From: Mesaphorura yosii
Lineage: Eukaryota; Arthropoda; Collembola; Poduromorpha; Tullbergiidae
NCBI GenBank assembly: GCA_009869945.1
Contig: WIXG01000295.1
Location: 1-64,000, forward strand
DNA: 64,000 nt
Direction of reading: 5' to 3'
The position numbers and the translations under genes are program-made. The notes below the pieces were generated by a model. That model was not told the DNA's origin and ran no database searches. It worked only from the letters and a program-made list of their open reading frames with translations. Shown piece by piece: positions 12,238 to 23,482 of this stretch; positions within the stretch are counted from its first letter, which is position 1; each line of letters starts with the position of its first letter.

Positions 12238-14036
12238 TTAATGCTTTGTTTGAACATTAAGGAAGGTTCCTGTGTTGGAAAAGTACTTTGCATTCGCCTC
12301 ATTAACTTTCTTCTCCGCAGCTCCAGGGTTCACAATCTCCAACCCTTGCAGAGGTGTGAACGCGACACTGCTTGCTGTTCCTGATATTTGCTTCTTGATT
12401 GTCGTTGCACCTCCGTACACTTGCTGCTTTTGCAAATTCTTCTGCAATGTCTTGGATATCCGAACTTTGGTTTTCTCGTCGATTGCAGCCATGCGAACTT
12501 TTCCCGTGCCCGATTTACCAAGTTGGCCGCGATTATAGCCCAAGTCTTCCTGGTACGCGTCTTCACCAATCTGTTCAAAAAGAAGTAGAATATCTAAATT
12601 ACTTAAAATGCTGGATGATGTTAGTGGAAGTAAATGAAATCATTCTTACATCTCCAAACGTTGTTCTATTCGCGTGCTTTCTCAATTCCGTTACTGCAAG
12701 CCGTTCCTTCATCTTTCGGACCCGCTTTCCACCTCTTCGCTTCTTTGGTGGATCAACAGGCTTCGGCAGAGCTTTAATTGATTTGACCGGTGGTGGTTCC
12801 TGCATTTTGTCCAGTTTCTTCTCAATTTCCTCCAAGAGGTTTCTTCCTATTTCACCATTTGGACTTGCGTGGCAGGCATCCACTCGGGCAGCAAGCGTGC
12901 ATTTGGCTGCAACCAGCCGCGAAATTTTTCGACGAAGGTCCTAAGAAAACATAAACATTAAAGTGCCACTATTATTAAACTTATGAGAAACTCAATTTGA
13001 CTACTTACGGGTGGTGCATCTTGAACCAGACTGCAGTAGTACACGAAGCCAGTATGCGGAAGCATTGATACTTGTGAATATCCAGACAAATTCTTCTTTT
13101 GAGCTCCCAACACTTGCAAGTTGCAATGAGGCATTTTGGACAATTTCGTAAGTCCACCAGCAATACCCATTAACTTCGCGGCAGTAGCAGCTCCCACTAT
13201 TGCCGAAAGATTTGGCGCAATTGATGACATTCTGGACTCTACAAATTCGTAAATTTTAATTTTGAGATCATTCAACTCAAATGCCATGTCACAAGCTTCG
13301 AAAACTTGGGAGAGCTCTGCCAGTGAGAGGAGTTGTCTAAAAGTTAAGCAACATTATATTAATACGTATTTGGCCTTCTCGACACCAAACATATTGCAGG
13401 TCACATACCCCTTTGTAGTGGACGCAGTGACACTAACCACCATAATCGTGGCCTGAATTAAGAAATTGGGCAAGAGCACGTTGTTCTTGGCTTTATCCAG
13501 ATCATTCCCTAATTCTCGCACAGTCTTCATGTACTCCATTGGAGCCACCACCAATGACTCCAATTCTGGAAATCTCTTGTTGTACTTGTCACGTGTGAAT
13601 CTGTGTATTGTACTGATTTCATTATCAATCTCCACAGCTAGTGTGTTCGCCTCCACGATTAGCTGGTATTCTGGATCTGCTTCAACTGGGCCAGTATACG
13701 TTTTAGGTAGACCTTTTGCTTGTTCGCCCCGTAACTCTTCTATTTGGACCATTACCCGATTTAATAGTTCCGAATCACGAAGTTTGCATAACTGCCGCAA
13801 CGGCACCAACTTCGTTTCTTGTAAACCTGTGAAAACGCAACAGAAAAATCAGTATGTTATGAAATCACTGCAATTCCTATATCTGCTCAGTTTCATTCAT
13901 GTAACTGATGTAACTAACCATTTTTGTCTTCACTGCTGTTATCAATTTCCATTGGTGTTTCATCTTGACCCGCATCCAAAAGATCTTCTGGTCCGTCTTC
14001 TTCGAGATCAGCGAGTAATTCTTCGGCAAGCGACAT
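12238..14036 (-). CDS. PRPF31: U4/U6 snRNP protein PRPF31
   Basis: Spliceosomal protein that binds the U4 5' stem-loop with the 15.5K protein and joins U4/U6 to U5 in the tri-snRNP. Five exons: 14036-13919, 13826-13409, 13336-13009, 12940-12650, 12570-12238; 495 aa (human 499). It starts MSLAEELLADLEEDG. The coiled-coil part of the Nop domain spans about residues 100-220 and the RNP-binding part is marked by SAIVGAATAAKLMGIAGGL and MPHCNLQVLGAQKKNLSGYS. The C-terminal tail has the nuclear-localisation-type run PPKKRRGGKRVRKMKER, then EEDAYQEDLGYNRGQLGKS-like text and RMAAIDEKTKVRISKTLQK. Complete and ordinary. Tail-to-tail with CTPS, stops 211 bp apart. Confidence 0.97.
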
Positions 14037-14625
14037 TGCTGACCGATGTTACAAGATCGCACACAAACTCACGGACTAAACCGATGCTTTGACTAGTTTA
14101 ATGGTTGGTTTGCTGTCAAACTGATAACGTTACGTTACAACATTAGATTGCTGTCTTATTTTTCACGCGTTTATCGGATCACTTCAATAAATGTTAGTTG
14201 CCAAAATTAATAAGTACAAATATACCGGAACAAAACGCTTTTCAAGTCTTTTGCTTCTCGAACTCTTTTGCAAAGCAGCAAGGAGATCACGAGTAGGCGT
14301 CCGTAATCACACGTACATTTCAGTGCGCTTGCATCAAGACAAGACCATTTGTATGATCTTTGTTAGCTTTGAATCAGAGGATACCGATGTTCGCGTGTGT
14401 TCGTAATGTTGAGAGGGTATGACTGGAATCATCTCAATTTTAATGGTATTTATTTCGGAATTAATCGAATTAAGAATGCAGAATTTTATAATAAACTTAA
14501 CTAACTTACACAGTCGTGCCTTCAAATTGAAACAATTTTGGTTTCTATGTTGCAGGGTAAGAAGATTATTGATAATTTGTAAACGACCTCCGTCGGGCGT
14601 TGCGTTTGCTTGAAATCCAGTGAAT
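14037..14625. other. Intergenic, PRPF31 5' flank
   Basis: AT-rich, no supported gene. It holds the PRPF31 promoter side and the 3' flank of the membrane protein gene below. Confidence 0.45.
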
Positions 14626-16849
14626 CTAGCTTAAAACTTCAGTCTCTGTATTCCCATGACCAAAACTAATACGATCGCCAGCGACTTCTGCCAGAGCCAG
14701 AGAGTTGTCAACATAGAAAATAGAATAATAATTAAACAAAATAGACCACGAATATACCCGTACGAGGATTCGGTTGAACCAATGCCACGGGAAGGCCGGC
14801 TGCACCGCACACTCCCGGCTCCAAGTCGAGCTTGCGATGTCTAGAGCGACGTACTCGGTTCCCGTTCTCGTCAATCATGTAAATTTCTTCCGCGGAACTG
14901 TTGACCACTCCAGAGGTGGAATTGTAACGTTCTTGAATTCCATCCAGACAGGCATTTGTGAGTTGAACGTGTCGAATCAGATCAGCGTCCGTTGATCCAC
15001 CAAAGCCGGCATCATCGTGACGGTGATGGCGGCCATGACTGCAAGGGCCTCGCTTGTTCCAGCATTGTACGCACAAGACACATGTGTAGGAGCTCAGAGT
15101 TAGGCCTAGAACCGCGACCACTGCCATGCTGATGTATCGAATTAGTTCTTCTCGCTTCAGGTCATTAGCCTCCTTTTTCGACATCTGGTGTCTGAGTCTT
15201 CGATGAAGTCTTCCACGCCTAGTCGTCAACTTTGGTCGAGAATCCGGTGGAGCTTGTGTTGATGTTCTTGACATGTTGTTGGGCCCTTCCCCGAGAAGCA
15301 GATTGAGAAGTTTATCAGAGAGATCATCGTCAGGTATAACTCCAACAATTCGTGCTTCATCCTTTGAATCCACTGGCTTCGACTGTGCCACAACTTCTGA
15401 AGTCAGCTCAATTGTGGAATAAGGCTTGGATGTCGACTTCCATTCTGCTGGAGTTGTTTCCTGAACCCTCGTGATCTGAACCGGTGAAGCTTGATCAGAG
15501 GAAGTTACAGGCGGTTGCTGATCATTTTCCTTAATTTCTTTGGCTTGGGGAGCAAATGTTGAAGGAACGTTGATTTCACTTGGGCCGGCCGATAAAGGCT
15601 CTTTTAGCTCGCTGTCGTTAAGATTAATGACATCTTGCTCTTGTGGACTAACGGGCTTGGAGATTTCGAACGACTCTTGCTGTGTTTTAATCTCAATTTT
15701 CCTTGATTGATTGATTGGGGTTTTTGTTGTTGTTGAATGACCCAAGTTCAAAACTTCGGTATCTTGGCTTTTAATGAATACTGATGACAATGTTGTAGGA
15801 AGCTGGGCAGCCCGGAATTCTTTGGCATCATTTCGAGATTCTGAATCTGGACCGTGTGGCGCTTGTTCTTGGTCGCTGGAATCCAAGTCCTCCTCTGGAA
15901 GCGCTGGAATGGTCGCTGCCGTTGGGTTGGGTCGCGCTTGAGGTTGATTCTCAAGTTGCATGGTACCTGAGTTGTCGTCATCGGGAATTGGTATCTGCAT
16001 AGTGTTTGGCGTTTCTGCGACAGAGTTCATCGAGGCTTCGCCTTCGAGTTTCTCAACAGTGATAACTGTTGTGAGTTGAACTTCTTGATGATTCACAGCG
16101 ACTGCGGCAGCTGGAGTAAAGTTTTGTGTCTCCTGTTTGTCATATTGATTGTCAACATCATCGCCAATTAAGTCCGATGATTCCGGGTTTTCAGGTTCAG
16201 GTTCAACGCTAAGTTCTTCGCGGTCTTGCTGGTTGCTGATGGGTGTGCTTTCCTTCAGTTGGAATGCTTCACCCTCAATCTCGTCTTTCTCAAGGATATC
16301 ATCTTCGATCAGATTTTTATCAATTGATCGGACGTTGGAATCAGTGAGCACTTCCGCATCCGGTAGATTTTTCACCCATTTAACCGTCTCATTTAGGCGT
16401 GGTCCAGCTTTGGCCAGTGCGCGAGTCAGGAGTCGTTTGATCTGAAAAATAAATGCGGTACTGTGACAAGTACGATCTGAAGCTTGTGTAAGGTGTGCTG
16501 TTACGTGACGAGGTTGATTGACAACGTTCTGACTGAACAAAGCCAGCGGCACCAAATCGTAGTTCCAGAAATCCAGTGCTTTAGAACATTCGAAGCCTTG
16601 ACCATCAGTCGACGTGTACTTTTGCATTTCCACTTGTGCTGTGCTTGGAAACGGAGTCCTGCCTGCCAAATAGAAAGCCACGTCCTGGCATTCCTGACCT
16701 TGAAGATAAGATGTCAGGAGTTCCAAAATGGTTCGAGACACGAATTGAACGGGAGGGCCAGCATCGTTGGTCAAGGCAGATTCAGATTCAGACCACTGGA
16801 AACTGAAGCAGAGGAGCAGGAACAGAATGAGGCAAAATTGTCGGGTCAT
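14626..16849 (-). CDS. Unrecognised type I single-pass membrane protein
   Basis: I do not recognise the family. Exons 16849-14758 and 14687-14626 give 717 aa; the last exon joins with matched phase and ends TETEVLS, replacing a hydrophobic read-through tail. A cleavable signal peptide (QFCLILFLLLCFSFQWSES) is followed by an N-terminal region of about 130 residues with several Cys that looks folded, then about 400 residues rich in Ser, Thr, Pro, Glu and Gln that look disordered and glycosylatable. One transmembrane helix lies near residues 570-592 (YISMAVVAVLGLTLSSYTCV), preceded by a basic stretch of Arg/Lys and followed by a cytoplasmic tail of about 125 residues with EEIYMIDENGNRVRRS. A 63-nt stretch at 16442-16504 has intron-like ends and may be spliced out, giving 696 aa. 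The overall build suggests a surface receptor, adhesion protein or shed mucin-like protein, but that is inference. Confidence 0.75.
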
Positions 16850-17582
16850 TTCGAGAAGTTAAATTGGGGGGGGGGGGTTCAATTTTGCCAGCACATTCCC
16901 TTCGAGAAGCTTCAGTTTTCAATTTAGAAATCATTGGCCAATTTGTGGTGATGAATTGGATCCCGTGCCCGGACCTCGTTTGGGTATGATTTGGCTGTTT
17001 GCGAAGCTGCTACGTACTCCAAAACAGAAATGGGGCGCAATGTGTGAAACTTCAGCTTTAAAACGCCTTGACAATCAAATTTTTGTCACGACTTATGAGG
17101 GCCTATGCCAGGCTTATATTCGCATTGCTTTATAAAAGGCATTCGGTTACAATTAAAATGAATCAAAAACTCAAACGCATTGCAATTTTTGTATCAAAAT
17201 AAAAAGGTAATACATTTATTTCAGTTTCTTCAGTTCAGTTTGTTTCGCAAAAAGTGTACAAAAATACAGATAAATATTTGTTGATAATTTCTTGGACTTG
17301 AACTCCGAATTCCAAGGATTGATCTGATCAGACTCAGTTATCCGGAAAACGACGAAGAAGAGGGTCCATGACTATTACTGCCAAGTATGACTTCTTACTT
17401 GTAGACAGGCACAAGAGTAAGGAACAATTTGGACTCATCATCTCCAGTCGGAAAGAGAAGGCACCAGTCCAGGTTCACTGGTTTTAACAGCTACGCTGAA
17501 GGCTACTCCCGTAATTCACGCTGCTAGGCGCTGTTTAATCCATTTTTTTTGTTTGCTGTCTTCCAGCCGGTCTCAAGCTCAA
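16850..17582. other. Intergenic
   Basis: No gene supported. A reverse-strand AATAAA (TTTATT near 17215) might serve the uncertain minus-strand gene above it. Confidence 0.4.
16862..16878. repeat. Homopolymer G run
   Basis: About a dozen consecutive G bases a few nucleotides upstream of the start codon of the membrane protein gene, on the plus strand (C run in the transcript's 5' UTR). Likely length-variable. Confidence 0.7.
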
Positions 17583-18580
17583 TCAAGCTGCAGCAGCCGA
17601 AGGAATTTTTGGCGGTGGCGGTGTGATTTGTGGAGGTGGAGGCAGGGGTCGTCGTTCGTTTCGTGATCGTGAGCGATCAACGTAATTTCCGGAAGCCGCA
17701 GAAGCGGAGAAGCAGTGCACTCCAAGACGACTCATTGTTGTTGGTGGAGTATTCGTTATCGTAACTTGCAAATGTGGGTTTAGTTCAAGATCAGTTGCTT
17801 TACTATCTCTGATAAACTACTGGTGAGTTCTCAGTTGTTGCTATCTGTTTGGATTCTTGGCAAAGATTGATTCAGCTGACCGGCTTGTAGCTGCATTTAT
17901 ACTTCACGTACAGCAATTCATTGAGATAACGTTTCCTCATCGCAAAATTCCTGCTGATTCTTGCAAATACGATTTTTCCACAGCAATCGTCGCAACTCAT
18001 TTCAACATGTGCAAAAACGTTGTGAGTCAGTTGTTTATGGGGAAAGGTAAGATATACTCCTCCTACTGCGGAGCAGCAAGCAAATTACAGTAAAGTGTGT
18101 AGCCCACTTAATGCTGTCGCTGCCAGCTTCAGTTAGCAATTGCATTGCGGTCTCAATGAACTTGGCCGAGCTCGTGTGGTCGTGGTTATCTGGCCACTGC
18201 CACTGTCTGCGGAATGCACGCATGTGACCGACCGAGCTGAGCCGGCCAGCCGGCACAACATTAGCTAATAGCAATGTATGAGTCATTACGTTCACAATTC
18301 GCTACGTGTTACAACCTGCTACATTGTGCACAAGGTCAAGCTTACTGCATGTTTTCGCACACTGCAAACTTGAACTCGCTCGCACTGCAATTGTGAGCAG
18401 TGGAGTTTCTTTAATTGAGATTTGATAAAGCCGTTCGCGTGCCTCAATACTCAAGAGTGAAACGTCCGGAAGCTGCATCTTTAGAATGAATGACTCATCG
18501 TCTGGTGAAATTGAAATCGAGATTACGTTTTGTTGCTGTTGTTCCTGAATTCCCAACTTCCAGGGAAGACTACGTTTTTC
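17583..18580 (-). CDS. Possible fragment of an unidentified minus-strand gene
   Basis: Weak model. A block 18580-18346 is open for 78 codons, is bounded by an acceptor (GCGCAG) and a donor (GTAAGC), and reads SISISPDDESFILKMQLPDV and later ERLYQISIKETPLLTIAVR, which has the composition of a folded secreted domain. A second block 17764-17583 stays in the same frame and ends in a Pro-rich segment and AAAA before the stop, but its acceptor is a poor AAG and the intron would be 581 bp. The start lies upstream and was not found. The first block faintly recalls the ER membrane complex subunit EMC10 (basic-SLPW, LYxIxI, late Cys), but I would not rely on it. Confidence 0.22.
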
Positions 18581-19392
18581 CTGCGCAATAAGCCATTGGC
18601 AAATTTATTCGACCTTAATTCTGAACCAAACGAAATTATGCAAAATGTGACAAAAGCCGACTGGTCTGATGAAGTGCTCCCTGCTCCGTTTTCAATGGTG
18701 CGATGAGGTCATTGCCTCATCAGCATATCTGCTGCGCGGGAAATGCTTTAATTGCCTCACTACTCTACAACTCAAGGGAAAATTGTAATGTTAATTACAC
18801 CGAGCTAACTCGTAAAAACACCTACATGCAATACGTAATGCACTAAAGAAGAATGAAGAAACAAATGCCCAGGCTTTCCGTCTTTCGGTTCAATTTTAGA
18901 CTTCTCAATAATGCAATTGCCTGAGAAAGTCATAACAAGTGCTGTTCGAATGCTGAGTTTTAGGTCTTGGGTCTTGGGTTTCCGTGCAAATCGCAAAGAA
19001 ATGACGAATTTAAAAATTTAAATATTCGTTATCTCAGCTTAACCACGAGCATCAGAGCCTCGTCCAAGCGAAGTACAGCCACAGCGAAGTGAATGGTAAG
19101 AAATCTTGTTTTTGCGTTCCTTGTATTCATGAATAATTCGTGAATTTCACACAATTTTAATCCGTGCTGTGTTTTCGTACTACGAGCGAGGGCAATCTGA
19201 GATTCCGTGCCACTGCCACTCGTCCAGACTTTTCTGCAGAATAATCATATTTTAATGCATGAAGCATGAGGCATGATGAGATCCTCAGCATTGCCATACA
19301 TAATGAAGACTTGTTATTGTGTGCTGGTGACGAAAATTGCACCACTGAGAATTTGCTTGCTACTGCCTGTGACCTAGCTTGAGATATGTGAT
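18581..19392. other. Intergenic or 5' part of flanking genes
   Basis: No supported coding exon; any upstream exons of the minus-strand fragment or the first exon of the four-pass gene would lie here. Confidence 0.35.
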
Positions 19393-20337
19393 ATGCGAGT
19401 TGGAAAAGAAATCCACAATGGAAAATGGAGACAGACGGGCGAGAAAGAAAGCCATGAGGGAAATCATGTGTGGTGGTATCCACTTTCGGTTTTCAGTCGG
19501 CTCGCATTTGTATTGGTGGGCTTGCTTGCCTGTCAGTTGGTGTCAGTGCCTGACCTGATAACCACAAGACAAAATCTGGAAGACGTTCAAGATGATGTGC
19601 TGTTCATTACGCGCAGCGGTGTATTTCTTGTCCAGCAATCATTTGGTGAGTGAACTCATGCGCGTCTAATCCAACCAATCCATAACTGAATCTTTGTATA
19701 CTTGCTGACTAATTTCAGTATTTTGCAATAACTCGAGTCGTCGTTCCCACATTTCCTTTGGTTTTCAATGACTTCTCAATGAGTAAGTTCTCTATTGCCG
19801 GCGATTGTGCCTGAGTTAAAGTTTATTCGAGACTGAACCATTTCTCTTCGCTAGATTTTACGGCGTCGCTGACGACCAGCATATTTTGCTTGTTGTATTT
19901 AATTTCCGCGGTTCTCGTCTTTTTTGGTGCTGATAAGGTACGTCGAGGCTTGAAAGTCGTATCAATTCCGTTGAATATGAGTATCCTTGAAGGAATCTTC
20001 GACGCTCCTTCGCTATGGCGGACATTTACTGGTTCTGACGCTCATCTACCGATTCTTCCTCATGGGTTTCTCCTTGATGCTGATCAAAAAACTTCCTGAA
20101 GCTGTTCCGCTGTATGTGTACAACACACAAGTGGTTCCAATCATTTTCTTGATGGTGGTCTACATTTTCTACATGTCGACCGTGTTCTGCTACCACAACG
20201 AATTGGTTGACGAACGGATGCGTGAGCTGAGAGGAGTCGGTCATCACGGTCTTTACCTGTGCAAGAGCACCAGGTTCCAGCGACCACCCTCTCCATCAAT
20301 TAATATGATAAGCAGTACGAGTTTCTTGGAAGAATAA
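19393..20337 (+). CDS. Four-pass membrane protein, unknown family
   Basis: Exons 19393-19620, 19719-19782, 19855-19937 and 19993-20337 give 239 aa. The first junction is uncertain: the donor may be GGT/GTATTT (used here, frame kept) or a later one. Hydrophobic segments: LAFVLVGLLACQLVSVP in exon 1, then SIFCLLYLISAVLVFFG, then HLLVLTLIYRFFLMGFSLML, then VVPIIFLMVVYIFYMSTVFC. The tail is short, basic and Ser-rich. The pattern is a small tetraspan with the loop between helices 1 and 2 outside, of the kind often found as 'uncharacterised' in springtail and other arthropod sets. It has the same size, number of helices and exon build as the gene at 57667-58787, though the two share no obvious sequence. 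Confidence 0.65.
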
Positions 20338-20633
20338 ATACAAAACTATTGTTGCGTGCGAGGTACGAGTTTTGGGCCCGGCCATTCTCATTTTCTGTTG
20401 AAATTTGAGTACTGAAAGAAATTGCACAAAGGAGGTACAGTTGGCGAATCGGCAGCGGTTGATTTTTGAACTGCGCTTCAGCTCTTTTTTGTTATGTTGG
20501 AACGATGCAGCACAGTGGCCTTCTCGCATATTACACAAATATAAATCTTTTGTCGGCATCGAACGTACCGAGTCGGGTAGGAGGGTGTTGAATTTGGTTC
20601 TTTGATAAAATTCCATTCTAATTTCCCGTCAAG

Positions 20634-22587
20634 ATGGCGAATACCAACACCTTTTACCTGGCTCCTGGTGAAGAGTTTACCAACTGCCCATATAGTATGG
20701 CGCACCGGATCACGTAAGTTGAATCGTTACTAATTGGATGATCTGATTTGTAAGATTCAAACTGACCTGATTATTTGAACTTTGCAGGAACGTGAAGGAG
20801 CTGACCCACGTCACAAAGTGTCGGGCGAATTACCTCAAAGAATGTAAGGAGAAGGGCGAAAAGCCCGATATGGTGTCATGTCGCTTCGTGTTTTCGCACC
20901 AGATTCCTGCAATCGAACGAGAATACCATGAAGAAAGATGCCCGGGTTCAGGGCGATATTCTGTAGCGTCTCACATTGCTTATCAAGGAACTGGTAAGTT
21001 TATCATGGCACGTTAGTGGCCAGCCTCGCCCGATAGATTTAAAATGATTTTACGATGTAATGTTATAATGATTTTTCAGAGGAATTCCGTGAAAAGATCA
21101 AGCAAGAACGACCCGACAAACTCAGTGATGTTAGCAGTGATGAAGCGCCAGTTAAAGAATCGAAGAAGTCTCACAAGAACAAGACGGAAAAGAACAACAC
21201 ACAAGTGAAGATAAAAGAGGAGCCAGTTGACGATTCGCTGCCTAGAAATCATGATCGGTTTGGTCGGGACGCAAAACGATCCGCCAAGAGCAGCAGGAGT
21301 AGAAGTCCAAGTCGAGACAGAAGCAGAAGTAGGGATCGACGGGGAAGAAGCAGAGATCGTGACAGAAGGCACGACAGAGATCGTAGCCGGGGTAGTCGAG
21401 ACAGAAAATCTCACAGAGACAGAAGCCGGGATCGGAGACGAAGTCGCAGTCGGAGCCGGGATCGTGGTAGAAGGCGCAGCTACAGCCGTCGGTCCTCATC
21501 TTCACCAGAATATGAACGGGTATCAAAGAAGCAAAAGCACAGTAGTAAGAAAAAGGCTCCGACACCACCTTTGCTGACCACAGCTGACTTGGGTGATGAG
21601 AACTGGGACGAAGACTGTAAAGAAGGCTATGAGCCGGGTTACGACCCTAAAGTCAAACTTGAGGCTGATTGCATTTTATAGTACGTGAAATATTTTGAAT
21701 CCTTTAATGCAGTTGGAAAATTTATGAAATTCGGTTGGTTATTGATATACTTGTTCTGCCTTATTAGCAACCCAATGGGCTTGAAAAAATCGGAGAGGAA
21801 GAAATTCAGACTGGAAAATCGAAAGAAAGCCAAAATTGATGTTGAAGAAATCCCAGCTGTGGAACCAAATCATATACCGTCAAACAGCAGTAGCATCGAC
21901 ATTAAGCCGCCAATTAATAACTACAAACCAGCACCAACGTACCCTCCAGAGGAAGAAGAAGATGTACCATATGCAGGTCCCGCCCCTGGTCCTAGGTATC
22001 GTCCACCACACCCATATCCCAGCTATGGTCCTGGTCCGGGTTTTCCACCTCATGGGTACGGTCCACCACCACCTCACATGATGCCAGGATATGGCCCACC
22101 ACATCCGCACATGGGTCCTGGGCCTGGATTTTATGGACCTCCAATGGGTATGGGACCGCCAGGTTATGGACCACATCCGATGATGTATGGTCGCCCGCCA
22201 ATGGGTCCTCCCCATCCTCACTACGGCCCACTACCAGGAATGTATCCTCACTACGGTCGGCCACCTATGGTTCCACCTCCCTACGATCCACATCCACCTA
22301 TGAGGCCGGTGTACGATGTGGAACGTGTAGAACGGGGATACTCGCCGCCTTCGCCAAGACGATATTCCCCTCCTTCGCCCCGAAGATATTCGTCACCATC
22401 GCCGCAACGCGATGTAAAACCAAACATCAAAGACATCAGTTCATTGCCCGAAGTGACAGCTCCTGCACTTGTAAAACGAGATCCTGACGAACCATACGAA
22501 GAAGGCGAAATAGACGAAGAAGGAGCTAAAAATGATGTAAAACCAAGTCAAACAGAAGACTATGACTGGAATGATGACGACGATTAA
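20634..22587 (+). CDS. Double CHHC zinc finger protein (GTSF1/Asterix family) with RS and Pro/Gly/Tyr-rich extension
   Basis: Exons 20634-20713, 20788-20993, 21080-21680 and 21768-22587; 568 aa. Two perfect C-x5-H-x9-H-x3-C fingers are present: C18, H24, H34, C38 (starting CPYSMAH) and C58, H64, H74, C78 (starting CRFVFSH). This pair, and the lead-in FYLAPGEEFTNCPY, are the mark of gametocyte-specific factor 1 proteins, which bind tRNA and stimulate Piwi-type slicing; the single CHHC finger also occurs in U11-48K of the minor spliceosome. A GTSF-like acidic/aromatic patch follows later (DENWDEDCKEGYEPGYDP). Unlike GTSF1 (about 165 aa), it continues with an Arg-Ser-Asp domain (about residues 165-255), a basic segment (GLKKSERKKFRLENRKKAK), a Pro/Gly/Tyr/His-rich domain (about 330-465), SPPSPRRY-type repeats and an acidic end (EDYDWNDDDD). 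Poly(A) signal AATAAA at 22661-22666. A role in RNA processing is inferred from composition. Confidence 0.88.
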
Positions 22588-23482
22588 GCATGGATTGCAT
22601 GGATTAAAAATTTTATTGTAAGAATAGTTTATCTATGTTGTAACGTTGAATGAAGTTTTAAATAAAGAGATTTTATGAAAATCAACATGATCAATCGAAT
22701 CATCACGCTCCAGATGATTCCGGCTAGGTTCAATTTCCTCCAACATTGTGTGTCGTTGTCATCAATGACCTAATTCATCTTTCCAGGGCTCGTGAAAGTA
22801 AGAAGTCAGAGGAAAGCGAAGCAGCGAATGTCAATGCCATTCGGTCATTTCAATGTCAGTTCAAGCTTAGTTTAATCATTCAAGACCAAAACGTCATTCG
22901 CCGAATGGCGTTCTTGGACCCATTTAGCAATTTGATCAGAAGATAAACGGCCAAATATCAAACTGAAATGTATTCCGTAAAAAAAGTTCCTCTTAATTCC
23001 TCGTGTCCAGAATTCTACACAATGGCCTGTCCGACGAAGTAGAAAATCGTGACACCGTGTAACTGGGGAGCTTGTATATAAATAAACAGGACACCGTTTT
23101 CGACACAACGCAACGTACATGTTGACAATTCAGTGGGCGACGCTCGATTAACTTTTCAGTGTGAGTCGGACAATTATGAACCTTGTTTTAAAATTCATCT
23201 GGTATTGGTGAATGGCTTCCATTTATTTTCTATTTCGTTTAGTAGTTTGGAGTGATTCAAGGTCCGACACGAGGGGGACAGTCCGAATCAATTTATATAT
23301 TAAACTCAATCAATTCAGTTTCTCGTTGTATTTGGAAGTCTAAAAGCAATAAATTCAAATTGGTTAATTGTTAACACGCACACAAACATGAACCCCAAAC
23401 GATCGAGAAAGGTCGTGAAGGAAAGAAGGTGAAAACAGCTCAAAAGCTTTTTAATTGCTTTACCACAATAAGTAGACGAATC
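22588..23482. other. Intergenic
   Basis: After the poly(A) signal at 22661 I see no gene. It should hold the promoter of the gustatory receptor gene. Confidence 0.45.

Noticed and set aside
17857-18295. Plus frame (78 codons) and minus frame (86 codons) near 18 kb
   Set aside because: No splice partners or recognisable domain; overlap each other on opposite strands.
21242-21568. Reverse-strand frame of 108 codons rich in Cys, Phe and Asp
   Set aside because: Mirror of the RS-repeat codons of the GTSF-like gene; the unusual composition is a by-product.
21880-22264. Reverse-strand Trp/His/Arg-rich frames
   Set aside because: Mirror of the Pro/Gly/Tyr codons of the same gene.
22268-22290. Possible tRNA T-arm near the GTSF-like 3' end and similar text near 22730
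   Set aside because: No matching acceptor or anticodon stem could be paired.
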